Positions 13,455 to 20,814 of a stretch of 64,000 nucleotides of DNA are shown here, piece after piece. The translations under genes and the position numbers were made by a program. The DNA is from Candidatus Ruthturnera sp. Tsphm01 (GTDB lineage Bacteria; Pseudomonadota; Gammaproteobacteria; PS1; Pseudothioglobaceae): positions 625,639 to 689,638 of the forward strand of contig CP125320.1 in the NCBI GenBank assembly GCA_030142985.1. Direction: 5' to 3'. The notes beneath the pieces were generated by a model. It was not told the origin of the DNA. It searched no databases and saw only the letters and a list, made by a program, of their open reading frames with translations. Every line of letters begins with the position of its first letter. Position 1 is the stretch's first letter.

Positions 13455-15365
13455 TTAAACCCTATTTTCAATCAAATCGTCAACAACTTCAGGCTCCGCC
13501 AGCGTTGAAGTATCGCCTAAATTATCATAATCATTTTGTGCAATTTTTCTTAAAATTCTACGCATAATCTTGCCGCTACGTGTTTTTGGCAAACTCGACG
13601 CAAATTGAATTTTATCCACTGTAGCAATAGGTCCAATTTCATGGCGTACTAACTTAACCAGTTCAGTTTTAAGCTCATCTGTTGGCTCAATGCCACTCAT
13701 AATTGATACATAAGCATAAATACCTTGACCCTTAATATCATGAGGGTAGCCCACCACTGCAGCCTCTGAAACACCATCATGCAAAACCAATGCAGATTCA
13801 ATCTCTGCTGTACCTAGGCGATGTCCAGAAATATTAAGCACATCATCTACGCGCCCAGTAATCCAATAATAACCATCAGCATCACGCTTAACGCCATCGC
13901 CTGAAAAGTACTTACCTGGGAAAGTGGTAAAATAAGCCTCCATGAAACGCTGATGATCGTTATACAAAGTACGCATTTGCCCTGGCCAAGACCTTGCTAA
14001 TACTAAAATACCCTCAGCTTCACCTGTTAATATTTCACCTTTCTCATTCACTACTTGTGGCTCAATACCAAAGAACGGCTTGCTGGCTGACCCTGGCTTA
14101 AGCGCAGTTGCATAAGGCAAGGGCGTAATCATATGACCACCCGTTTCTGTTTGCCACCAAGTATCAACAATAGGACACTTGCCTTTTCCAATAGTGTGAT
14201 AATACCACTCCCATGCCTCAGGATTAATAGGCTCGCCAACTGTGCCCAAAATACGCAAACTTGAACGTGAGGTATTGGTGACATATTCATTGCCAGCACC
14301 CATTAGTGCACGAATTGCCGTAGGTGCAGTGTAAAAACTATTGACTTGATGTTTGTCAATGACCTGCCAAAAACGTGAGGCATTAGGATAAGTTGGAATG
14401 CCTTCAAACATTAACGTGGTTGCGCCATTTGCAAGTGGTCCATAAACAATATAAGAATGCCCTGTTACCCAGCCAATATCTGCTGTACACCAATATACAT
14501 CGCCTTCTTGGCAATCAAAAACATATTGATGCGTCATTGCAGCATAAAGCAAATAACCACCTGAGGTATGTAGCACGCCTTTGGGCTTCCCAGTAGAACC
14601 AGAAGTATAAAGAATAAACAATGGCGTTTCAGCATCAAATGACTCGCACGGACATTCAGCTAAAACATCAGCAATTAAATCATGGTACCAAATATCTCTA
14701 TCGTTCCAATTAACATCACCACCTGTGCGCTTTACCACAATCACTTTATTAACACAGTCGCACTCACTAACTGCCTGGTCAACATTTTCCTTTAGCGCGG
14801 TAGCTTTACCGCCACGCATGCCTTCATCGGCAGTAATAACAATCTTACACTCAGAATCTAAAATTCTATCTTTTAATGCTTCTGGTGAAAAGCCGCCAAA
14901 TACCACAGAGTGAATAGCGCCAATACGAGCACAAGCCAACATGGCATAACTTGCTTGTAAAATCATCGGCATATAAATACAAACTCGATCGCCTTTTTCA
15001 ACCCCTAATGCCTTAAGACCGTTGCTAAGTTTTGCCACTTCGTCATGAAGTTGTTGATAAGTAATATGTTGACTTACTTCGGGGTCGTCACCTTCCCAAA
15101 TAATAGCTGTTTGGTTTGCACGTTTTGGTAAATGTCTATCAATGCAGTTGTAAGCAATATTTAACTCACCACCTTTAAACCATTCAATTTGACCTTTTGT
15201 ATAATCAACATTGGAGACTTGTGTCCAATCCTTGTCCCAATCTAGGAATACTTTGGCTTGTTGCGCCCAGAATGAATCACTATCATCAATTGAATACTGA
15301 TACATTGATTCATAAGTCGCTTCATCACATATGGGTGGCTTACTAGGTTTGATAATTGGATACAT
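13455..15365 (-). CDS. acs: acetyl-CoA synthetase (AMP-forming)
   Basis: Activates acetate to acetyl-CoA through acetyl-AMP. The P-loop-like [11 protein letters not shown] lies near residue 240 and the ADP/AMP-binding WWQTETGG follows. The C-terminal [15 protein letters not shown] contains the catalytic lysine that is acetylated in well-studied homologues. I chose the ATG at 15365 (MYPIIKPSK), giving 636 residues close to the E. coli 652. The longer reading from 15440 adds residues with no homology. It suggests use or salvage of acetate alongside autotrophy. A nuclease relic lies immediately upstream. Confidence 0.96.
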   Translation of the reverse strand: MYPIIKPSKPPICDEATYESMYQYSIDDSDSFWAQQAKVFLDWDKDWTQVSNVDYTKGQIEWFKGGELNIAYNCIDRHLPKRANQTAIIWEGDDPEVSQHITYQQLHDEVAKLSNGLKALGVEKGDRVCIYMPMILQASYAMLACARIGAIHSVVFGGFSPEALKDRILDSECKIVITADEGMRGGKATALKENVDQAVSECDCVNKVIVVKRTGGDVNWNDRDIWYHDLIADVLAECPCESFDAETPLFILYTSGSTGKPKGVLHTSGGYLLYAAMTHQYVFDCQEGDVYWCTADIGWVTGHSYIVYGPLANGATTLMFEGIPTYPNASRFWQVIDKHQVNSFYTAPTAIRALMGAGNEYVTNTSRSSLRILGTVGEPINPEAWEWYYHTIGKGKCPIVDTWWQTETGGHMITPLPYATALKPGSASKPFFGIEPQVVNEKGEILTGEAEGILVLARSWPGQMRTLYNDHQRFMEAYFTTFPGKYFSGDGVKRDADGYYWITGRVDDVLNISGHRLGTAEIESALVLHDGVSEAAVVGYPHDIKGQGIYAYVSIMSGIEPTDELKTELVKLVRHEIGPIATVDKIQFASSLPKTRSGKIMRRILRKIAQNDYDNLGDTSTLAEPEVVDDLIENRV

Positions 15366-15486
15366 GGTGGTTGATTTAAGAAGTAAAAATAAGTTAATCA
15401 TACCTAGAAAACTACTCTCAAGTACGTCATTTTTAGGCAACTAATTCACCCAATTTAATGGTGTCAATGTCATCCATATAAGACAC

Positions 15487-15636
15487 TTAAGCTAAAAACA
15501 ACTCTGCTGTTGAAATGGCATCTTGCATAGTATTATGGGCTTTATAACGAGGTAAATTGTATTGGTTTCTAAGTGTGAATAACCTTAAACTTCTAGCGTT
15601 AATATAAATTTGATTAACAGTAAGTATTTTTAGACA
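15487..15636 (-). pseudogene. C-terminal relic of a DEDDh 3'-5' exonuclease
   Basis: The minus strand encodes, without a start, about 50 residues ending in LPRYKAHNTMQDAISTAELFLA and a stop at 15487. The pattern of basic residues, H, three residues, DA, then TAELFL is the Exo III region of DnaQ/RNase T-like exonucleases, where the conserved His and Asp complete the active site. The N-terminal Exo I and Exo II motifs are missing. The open frame runs into the rpoZ terminator, so only the gene's 3' end survives. Two intact relatives, dnaQ and rnt, are present elsewhere in the window. Confidence 0.55.
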
Positions 15637-15663
15637 AAAAAATGACGCAAGTGCGTCATTTTT
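15636..15663 (-). terminator. rho-independent terminator after rpoZ
   Basis: TGACGC (15643-15648), a 4-base loop and GCGTCA (15653-15658) form a perfect 6 bp stem. In the minus-strand transcript it is followed by seven U residues, 20 bases beyond the rpoZ stop. An A/T flank on the other side makes it weakly bidirectional. Confidence 0.8.
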
Positions 15664-15683
15664 AAGTAATTAAGTATTAGTTA

Positions 15684-16010
15684 CTATTTAATTTTTGCCA
15701 TTTCATCAGTAACTTTATCAACTGTTGTTGGTAATTTACCTTCAATTTCAGACCTCTTTGAACTATCCGCTACTTCTTGCTGCGCTGATAATTGCTCCTC
15801 TATTTCATAAGTTTCACTTAAAATTGAAGCGTCAATAAGACCTGCCTCAATCTCTCTTAATGCCACTACTGTTGGCTTGTCTTTGCCTGCGTCTAATAGC
15901 GATTTATAACCACCAGAACTTAATTGATGCGCGCGCTTTGCTGCGACTAATACCAATTCAAAGCGATTTTCAACATGCTCTAAACATTCTTCAACTGTTA
16001 CTCTTGCCAT
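15684..16010 (-). CDS. rpoZ: RNA polymerase omega subunit
   Basis: Small subunit that promotes assembly of RNA polymerase and forms part of the ppGpp site. The 108-residue protein begins [20 protein letters not shown] and continues AAKRAHQL, then [14 protein letters not shown], the universal omega pattern. The C-terminus extends somewhat beyond the E. coli protein (91 residues). It is divergent from dnaQ and ends at a strong terminator. gmk and spoT, its common neighbours, are absent. Confidence 0.96.
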   Translation of the reverse strand: MARVTVEECLEHVENRFELVLVAAKRAHQLSSGGYKSLLDAGKDKPTVVALREIEAGLIDASILSETYEIEEQLSAQQEVADSSKRSEIEGKLPTTVDKVTDEMAKIK

Positions 16011-16080
16011 AATATTTAAATATTATACTTGTGATAAAATCAAATAATTTTACACGAAAAATAAGTTTAAGGAATATTTG

Positions 16081-16752
16081 ATGGAAAGACTAATTGTGCT
16101 AGATACTGAGACCACAGGAATTGAACCTTCCGAAGGTCATCGCATCATTGAAATTGGTTGTACAGAAATTGTAGACAGGCAAATCACTGAAAATAATGAA
16201 TATCATGAGTATATACAACCCAGTCGCAATGTTGGCGATTCAGTACGAATTCATGGTATTACTGATAAATTCTTAATAGACAAACCTAAATTTGAAGCCA
16301 TTGTTAAAACGTTTTTAACCTACATCAAAGGAGCAACACTCGTCATTCACAACGCCCCATTTGATCTTGGATTTCTGAACCATGAACTTAAACTTATGGG
16401 CATTGATGAGCGCATTGAGGATAAGTGCAACATTATTGATTCATTAGAACTTTCTAAACAACAACGACCTGGTACGCTGCACAATCTTGATGCCTTGTGC
16501 CGACGATTTGAAATCGACTCAAGCGCAAGAACTGTACATGGTGCACTACTAGATGCGAAAATTCTAGCACAAGTTTATCTGGCAATGACTGGCGGGCAAT
16601 CTACTTTATTTGGTAATGAGCAAACAGCCAATGAGCAAACCAATAATACTAATAATATTGTTCGAGTAGAACGTGCCATTGGAAAAATTAAAGTTGTTTA
16701 TGCAAACGAACAAGAACTGGCAGCACACGCAAGTTACTTTGAAAAAGTTTAA
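16081..16752 (+). CDS. dnaQ: DNA polymerase III epsilon subunit (proofreading exonuclease)
   Basis: 3'-5' exonuclease that edits replication errors as part of the polymerase III core. Exo I is VLDTETTGIEP (about residue 6), Exo II is HNAPFDLGFLN (about 92) and Exo III epsilon is VHGALLDAKILAQVY (about 150). A C-terminal tail ends in a segment that in homologues contacts the alpha subunit. I chose the ATG at 16081, not the TTG one codon upstream. At 223 residues it is slightly shorter than the E. coli protein (243). Confidence 0.96.
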   Translation: MERLIVLDTETTGIEPSEGHRIIEIGCTEIVDRQITENNEYHEYIQPSRNVGDSVRIHGITDKFLIDKPKFEAIVKTFLTYIKGATLVIHNAPFDLGFLNHELKLMGIDERIEDKCNIIDSLELSKQQRPGTLHNLDALCRRFEIDSSARTVHGALLDAKILAQVYLAMTGGQSTLFGNEQTANEQTNNTNNIVRVERAIGKIKVVYANEQELAAHASYFEKV

Positions 16753-16772
16753 TTAAGTTAAGGTAAATACCA

Positions 16773-18239
16773 ATGCAATATCAAGATTTACGTGAGTTTA
16801 TTACTGAATTAGAAAAACAAGGGCAACTCAAACGCATTCGAACGCAGGTTGATGCTTACTTAGAAATTACTGAAATTTGTCGCCGAACGCTAGATAAACA
16901 AGGTCCTGCGCTTTTATTTGAAAATGTTAAAAATTCAAACATACCAGTATTGGCAAATTTATTTGGCACAACAAAGCGTGTTGCCGCAGCTATGGGACAA
17001 AAAGACCTAACCGGGCTTAGAAAGCTAGGGGAACTACTAGCTAAATTGAAACAACCCGAACCCCCGAAAGGGCTTAAAGATGCCATTGAAAAACTACCAA
17101 CACTAAAAAAAGTGCTTAATATGCCCATTAAGTTGGTTAAAAAGGGTCGGTGTCAAGCGGTCGTTATTGAGGAAGATGAAGTTGATTTGTCTAAATTACC
17201 CATTCAAACTTGTTGGCCTAAAGATGCGGCACCACTGCTTACTTGGGGGTTAACCATCACCAAAGGTCCATATAAAAAACGACAAAATTTAGGCATTTAT
17301 CGCCAACAAGTTCTTGGTAAAAATAAACTCATTATGCGTTGGCTGTCACATCGTGGTGGTGCGCTAGATTTTAAAGACTGGCGTGAAAAAAACCCTAACA
17401 AGCCCTTTCCAATTGCTGTGGCACTTGGGGCTGATCCTGCCACAACACTAGCAGCAGTCACCCCTATCCCTGATACATTAAGTGAATACGGCTTTGCTGG
17501 ACTTTTACGAGGTAAAAAAACCAAAGTTTGTACGTGTTTAGGCAACGATTTACAAGTCCCTGAAAATGCTGAAATTATCCTAGAAGGCGTTATCCATCCA
17601 AATGAGATGGCAGATGAAGGTCCTTTTGGCGATCACACTGGCTATTATAATGAAATAGAAAGATTCCCTGTCTTTACAGTACAGAGAATAACCACCAGAA
17701 TTAACCCCATTTATCACTCCACTTATACAGGCAAACCCATTGATGAACCTGCTGTGTTGGGTGTGGCACTAAATGAGGTGTTTGTTCCACTTTTACAACA
17801 GCAGTTTCCAGAAATTATAGACTTTTACTTACCACCTGAAGCTTGCTCATATAGAATGGCAATTGTCAGCATCAAAAAGCAATATCCAGGACATGCTAAA
17901 CGTGTGATGATGGGCGTTTGGTCGTTCTTACGTCAGTTTATGTATACTAAATTTGTGATTGTCGTTGATGATGATATTGATGTTAAAAATTGGAAAGAAG
18001 TAATTTGGGCATTAAGCACACGCGTTGATCCAAGTCGCGACACTATTTTGGTTGATAATACACCCATTGATTATCTTGACTTTGCCTCACCAGTCTCTGG
18101 TCTTGGCTCAAAAATGGGCATTGATGCCACTAATAAACTTGCTGGTGAAACCAATCGAGAATGGGGGGAGTCCATTGAAATGGACAAAAATGTAGTACAA
18201 AAAATTGATGCCATTTGGCGTGAATTAGGGATTGACTAA
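16773..18239 (+). CDS. ubiD: UbiD 4-hydroxy-3-polyprenylbenzoate decarboxylase
   Basis: Prenylated-FMN-dependent decarboxylase of ubiquinone synthesis. The 488-residue protein starts [20 protein letters not shown] and contains [11 protein letters not shown] with the catalytic glutamate (near 285-295). It ends in the conserved [18 protein letters not shown] and [13 protein letters not shown] region. Full length compared with E. coli (497). It follows dnaQ by 20 bp and precedes the tRNA cluster. UbiX, which makes the prenylated cofactor, is not in the window. Confidence 0.96.
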   Translation: MQYQDLREFITELEKQGQLKRIRTQVDAYLEITEICRRTLDKQGPALLFENVKNSNIPVLANLFGTTKRVAAAMGQKDLTGLRKLGELLAKLKQPEPPKGLKDAIEKLPTLKKVLNMPIKLVKKGRCQAVVIEEDEVDLSKLPIQTCWPKDAAPLLTWGLTITKGPYKKRQNLGIYRQQVLGKNKLIMRWLSHRGGALDFKDWREKNPNKPFPIAVALGADPATTLAAVTPIPDTLSEYGFAGLLRGKKTKVCTCLGNDLQVPENAEIILEGVIHPNEMADEGPFGDHTGYYNEIERFPVFTVQRITTRINPIYHSTYTGKPIDEPAVLGVALNEVFVPLLQQQFPEIIDFYLPPEACSYRMAIVSIKKQYPGHAKRVMMGVWSFLRQFMYTKFVIVVDDDIDVKNWKEVIWALSTRVDPSRDTILVDNTPIDYLDFASPVSGLGSKMGIDATNKLAGETNREWGESIEMDKNVVQKIDAIWRELGID

Positions 18240-18265
18240 ATTGCAAACCATCAGCAATTTAACTA

Positions 18266-18293
18266 TTTACATTTCAATTTAACGAAGTATAAT
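18266..18293 (+). promoter_or_regulatory. predicted sigma70 promoter of the tRNA cluster
   Basis: TTTACA (18266-18271) and a perfect TATAAT (18288-18293) are separated by 16 bp. Transcription would begin just before the first tRNA at 18305. This is one of the strongest promoter matches in the window, as expected for stable RNA. Confidence 0.65.
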
Positions 18294-18304
18294 TATCATT
18301 TTTT

Positions 18305-18381
18305 CGGAGTGTAGCGCAGTTTGGTAGCGTATCTGGTTTGGGACCAGGTGGTCGGGGGTTCAAATCCCTCCACTCCGACCA
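18305..18381 (+). tRNA. tRNA-Pro (TGG)
   Basis: Complete cloverleaf: acceptor CGGAGTG pairs with CACTCCG. The anticodon loop TTTGGGA carries TGG and the T-arm contains GGTTCAAATCC. Encoded CCA occupies 18379-18381. It is the first of three closely spaced tRNAs probably transcribed together. Confidence 0.97.
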
Positions 18382-18433
18382 AAAAAACACCTTGTATTTA
18401 GAGCGCTTTAATAACGACCTTTTTTTGGTATAT

Positions 18434-18510
18434 GCGCCCATAGCTCAGCTGGATAGAGCAACGGCCTTCTAAGCCGTAGGTCACACGTTCGAATCGTGTT
18501 GGGCGTACCA
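18434..18510 (+). tRNA. tRNA-Arg (TCT)
   Basis: Acceptor GCGCCCA pairs with TGGGCGT (one G-U pair at the end). The anticodon stem ACGGC/GCCGT closes the loop CTTCTAA, giving TCT. The T-loop is GTTCGAATC and CCA is encoded at 18508-18510. Confidence 0.97.
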
Positions 18511-18543
18511 CTTCAAGGCAAAAAGCCTGAAGTAATAGCTTAT

Positions 18544-18620
18544 GGCGGGAATAGCTCAGTTGGTAGAGCCCCGGATTGTGATTCCGGTTGTCGCGGGTTC
18601 AAACCCCGTTTCTCGCCCCA
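18544..18620 (+). tRNA. tRNA-His (GTG)
   Basis: The anticodon loop TTGTGAT gives GTG. The extra 5' G (18544) opposite C73 (18617), the identity mark of histidine tRNA, is encoded. CCA is encoded at 18618-18620. It ends the Pro-Arg-His cluster. Confidence 0.97.
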
Positions 18621-18713
18621 TAATAAAGGGATTAATAACTAATCTTAAAAATGCTTTTAGCAAGGGTAAAACAAAAGTAAAACCGTGCTATTAATAACCT
18701 ATCTTTCTTTAAG

Positions 18714-19097
18714 TTAGAGCTTTTCAACCAATTGGCGAACCATGCCAGAGCGTGAAGTGTGCTGATTGCCAGCTAATGCATCCAACTTAGCTAAGATGTT
18801 TGTCGGTATGGTGATGTTTACTCGTTGTAACTTAGTTGAAATTTTATCTGTATCAATTTCAAACCACATCCAAGCACCTAAATAATCAAAATTTGATAAA
18901 TCTTGTGCTTCACTAAGTGTCAGTGGTGTTGGCAGGTTAAAATCCTCACCTTCAAAATGCAACTCAACCGCCTCTTGTACGGCAGTATTTAAATCCTGTT
19001 CATTGTCCACCGCACTAAAACACCCTATAAAATCGGGCAATGCAACGCTGGTTGCATGCGTATCGTTCCCCGCTTCAACATAGCCTAAATATCTCAT
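18714..19097 (-). CDS. hicB: HicB-family antitoxin (orphan)
   Basis: Antitoxin and autorepressor of a HicAB toxin-antitoxin pair. The N-terminal part (YLGYVEAG, then VALPDFIGCFSAVD and DLNTAVQEAVELHFE) is the partial RNase H-like HicB fold. The C-terminus (RVNITIPTNILAKLDALA, SRSGMVRQLVEKL) is a ribbon-helix-helix DNA-binding domain. I chose the ATG at 19097, five bases after GGAGG and overlapping the upstream hicA stop, giving 127 residues. Only a stub of hicA remains, because an IS5-family element sits about 35 bp upstream. The antitoxin therefore has no toxin here and may have lost its promoter. Confidence 0.85.
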   Translation of the reverse strand: MRYLGYVEAGNDTHATSVALPDFIGCFSAVDNEQDLNTAVQEAVELHFEGEDFNLPTPLTLSEAQDLSNFDYLGAWMWFEIDTDKISTKLQRVNITIPTNILAKLDALAGNQHTSRSGMVRQLVEKL

Positions 19098-19133
19098 CAT
19101 TTCCTCCATCTTGCTTGTTTAAAAATACTACCT
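19097..19133 (-). pseudogene. hicA 3' stub cut by an insertion sequence
   Basis: On the minus strand, immediately before hicB, the frame reads GSIFKQARWRK and stops with a TGA that overlaps the hicB ATG. HicA toxins (small double-stranded-RNA-binding-fold mRNA interferases) commonly end in SIFKQAGW-like residues, and hicA normally overlaps hicB in this way. The upstream part is replaced by the terminal repeat of the IS5-family element, and I could not find the missing 5' part beyond it. Fewer than 15 codons remain, so the call rests on position plus the C-terminal pattern. Confidence 0.55.
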
Positions 19134-20400
19134 GAGACCATTGCATAATTCATAATTCCCCATCCTAATTTCAACTTTTACAATTTTTCAAAAATATTTT
19201 CAAAATTTTCCCTATTTTTCTATAAAAACCTAAAAAACATCTTGCTTATCTGAGTTTTCATCGCCACATTTTTCTATTTTTACCCTTTTGCCACTCATTG
19301 GACGCAACAATCCTGTAAGTCTCGCATCTGTTTAAAAATGCTCATTCCAGTTTTAAGGTTGTGACTCATGGCAATTAGTTGCGCTCTGGTTTTGTTTCTT
19401 TCTAGTCCAAGGTATCTTGCCTTGGCTAATCCGTGATGAAGCTTAAGTAGTCCAAAAGTGCGCTCAACAATATAGCGAATGGATGAGCGTTGTTTATTCT
19501 CTTGTTTCTGTTGCTTGGTTAAAGGCTTGTTTCTGTAGGCACGGTGCAATATTTTATTATTTTCTTTGCCTAGTTTTTCATCATTGTTTTTATTGGCATA
19601 AGCGCTATCAGCATAGAATTGTCCACATGTTTTTATTTTACTGTTAGTGCGTTCTACCTCTAATAATTTATCAAACTCTTGTGAGTCGTGTACATTACCT
19701 GGAGTGTAAGTCATTTTCTTAACAAAACCATCTTCATCGGTATTGGCGTGCATCTTAAAACCATAGGTGGTTTTACGTTTGCCATCGGCTGCTATTTTGA
19801 CATTGTATTTTGCCTTTTTGTCTTGAGTGTTGTTGCCATCCTTGCCTTTACGCTTGCGTGATTGTTTGGCTTCTATAACGGTGGCATCAATGATGTTGAT
19901 TGAACCCAAGGAAACAATGATTGAATTTTGTTCAAGATGGGTATTGATTTGCTCTAGTAGAGGCGCTAGTAATTTCTCGGTGCTGAGTAGTTGCCTGAAA
20001 CGCCAAATGCTGGAATGGTCTGGCACATTCTCAGATAGGGATAAATCAATAAAACGTCTGAACATTAAATCTCTGGCAATTTGCTTTTCTAGCGCCTCAT
20101 CACTTAGACCGTACCAAGCTTGAAGGATTAGGATTTTAAACATTATCAGTGGCGGATAACTGGGTGCACCCCTAATAGAAGAATACAAGTTCGAAAGTGT
20201 TTGTTCTATCTCGTTCCAGTTGATGATGTTGTGTACATCATCAAGTTCTGATAGGGATTTGTGATCTACAACAAGAGAATCTGCAAATGAGTTTTGTTGG
20301 GTGTTTTTCCAAGACATTTTTGATATTTTTAAAGTTGTTTTTAGATGGGTGTTATTTTACTAGATTGTTGGGTTTTTAGTTGATTTATGCAAAGGTCTCA
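19133..20400 (-). mobile_element. IS5-family insertion sequence, complete copy
   Basis: The element is bounded by TGAGACCATTGCATAA (from 19133) and its imperfect inverted copy TTATGCAAAGGTCTCA (to 20400), 15 of 16 positions matching. It is about 1.27 kb with one transposase gene. I see no clear target duplication (left flank ACC, right flank ATG), which suggests a deletion beside one end and fits the loss of most of hicA. A second, damaged copy lies at 59.6-62.0 kb and a fragment at 48.9-49.3 kb. Confidence 0.85.
19295..20317 (-). CDS. IS5-family DDE transposase
   Basis: The 340-residue transposase is apparently intact. The N-terminal DUF772-type region (YPPLIMFKILILQAWYGLSD) is followed by the DDE domain: first Asp in IIDATVIEAK (about 147), second Asp in YADSAYANK (about 243) and Glu in RYIVERTFGLLKLHH (about 295). 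It is the only full-length IS5 transposase in the window and could act on the other elements with similar terminal repeats. The damaged copy near 61 kb is nearly identical but lacks 25 residues after SRKRK. Confidence 0.92.
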   Translation of the reverse strand: MSWKNTQQNSFADSLVVDHKSLSELDDVHNIINWNEIEQTLSNLYSSIRGAPSYPPLIMFKILILQAWYGLSDEALEKQIARDLMFRRFIDLSLSENVPDHSSIWRFRQLLSTEKLLAPLLEQINTHLEQNSIIVSLGSINIIDATVIEAKQSRKRKGKDGNNTQDKKAKYNVKIAADGKRKTTYGFKMHANTDEDGFVKKMTYTPGNVHDSQEFDKLLEVERTNSKIKTCGQFYADSAYANKNNDEKLGKENNKILHRAYRNKPLTKQQKQENKQRSSIRYIVERTFGLLKLHHGLAKARYLGLERNKTRAQLIAMSHNLKTGMSIFKQMRDLQDCCVQ

Positions 20401-20584
20401 ATGTATAAGTATTGTGCCTTCCTTCCGCAAAAAAAAGACTTAAATAACCCTTAATTCTTAATAAGACCACTGCATTAACCTAACGCAACTTAGGGAAATA
20501 GAAATAGTACATTTTTCATCCAAAAACAAGAAATGTTTTTTAAGCATTAACCTTTAAAAAAAAGATTACCACATCAGGCTTTAT

Positions 20585-20603
20585 GATTTATGCAAAGATC
20601 TCA
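20585..20603 (+). repeat. solitary IS5-type terminal repeat
   Basis: GATTTATGCAAAGATCTCA repeats the right end of the IS5 copy (to 20400) with one mismatch, about 200 bp farther on. A weaker left-end-like sequence, AAGACCACTGCATTAA, begins near 20463, so a ~140 bp internally deleted element could lie between them. No coding sequence is seen from 20401 to 20700. Confidence 0.5.
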
Positions 20604-20728
20604 CATTATAAATCGGCATTATTTTTGTCAAAAATAATGCTAAATTTTTTTTATTTTTTTTCAATCTAGTAATCCCTTTAGTGGCAATATTCTAAGCATT
20701 TTTACCCATAAATTGAAAAATTTAGTAC

Positions 20729-20757
20729 TTGCAAAAATAATCCAAATACACTATATT
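20729..20757 (+). promoter_or_regulatory. predicted nrd operon promoter
   Basis: TTGCAA (20729-20734) and TATATT (20752-20757) are 17 bp apart. The -10 element lies inside the first NrdR box, which would let the repressor block polymerase directly. An alternative pair, TTGAAA (20713) and AATAAT (20736), also has a 17 bp spacer. Confidence 0.5.
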
Positions 20758-20763
20758 TAGTTG
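20748..20763 (+). promoter_or_regulatory. NrdR box 1
   Basis: ACACTATATTTAGTTG matches the palindromic NrdR operator pattern (ACAC-WATATW-GTGT-like) with a weakened right half. It lies 32 bp, three helical turns, upstream of a better second box, the usual tandem arrangement of NrdR sites before ribonucleotide reductase genes. Confidence 0.7.
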
Positions 20764-20779
20764 TAATTAACTTTTACCA

Positions 20780-20795
20780 ACACTATATGTAGTGT
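20780..20795 (+). promoter_or_regulatory. NrdR box 2
   Basis: ACACTATATGTAGTGT is a near-perfect palindrome and an excellent match to the NrdR box. It sits 20 bp before the nrdA start codon, with the AGGAG ribosome site at 20805-20809 between. NrdR, an ATP/dATP-sensing repressor, is known to use such paired boxes; its gene is not in this window. Confidence 0.8.
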
Positions 20796-20814
20796 TTTTT
20801 TACTAGGAGTGCTA

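Noticed and set aside
19133..20400. Composite transposon bounded by the two IS5 copies at 19 and 61 kb
   Set aside because: The 40 kb between them is ordinary core genome with essential genes, so the copies are independent insertions.
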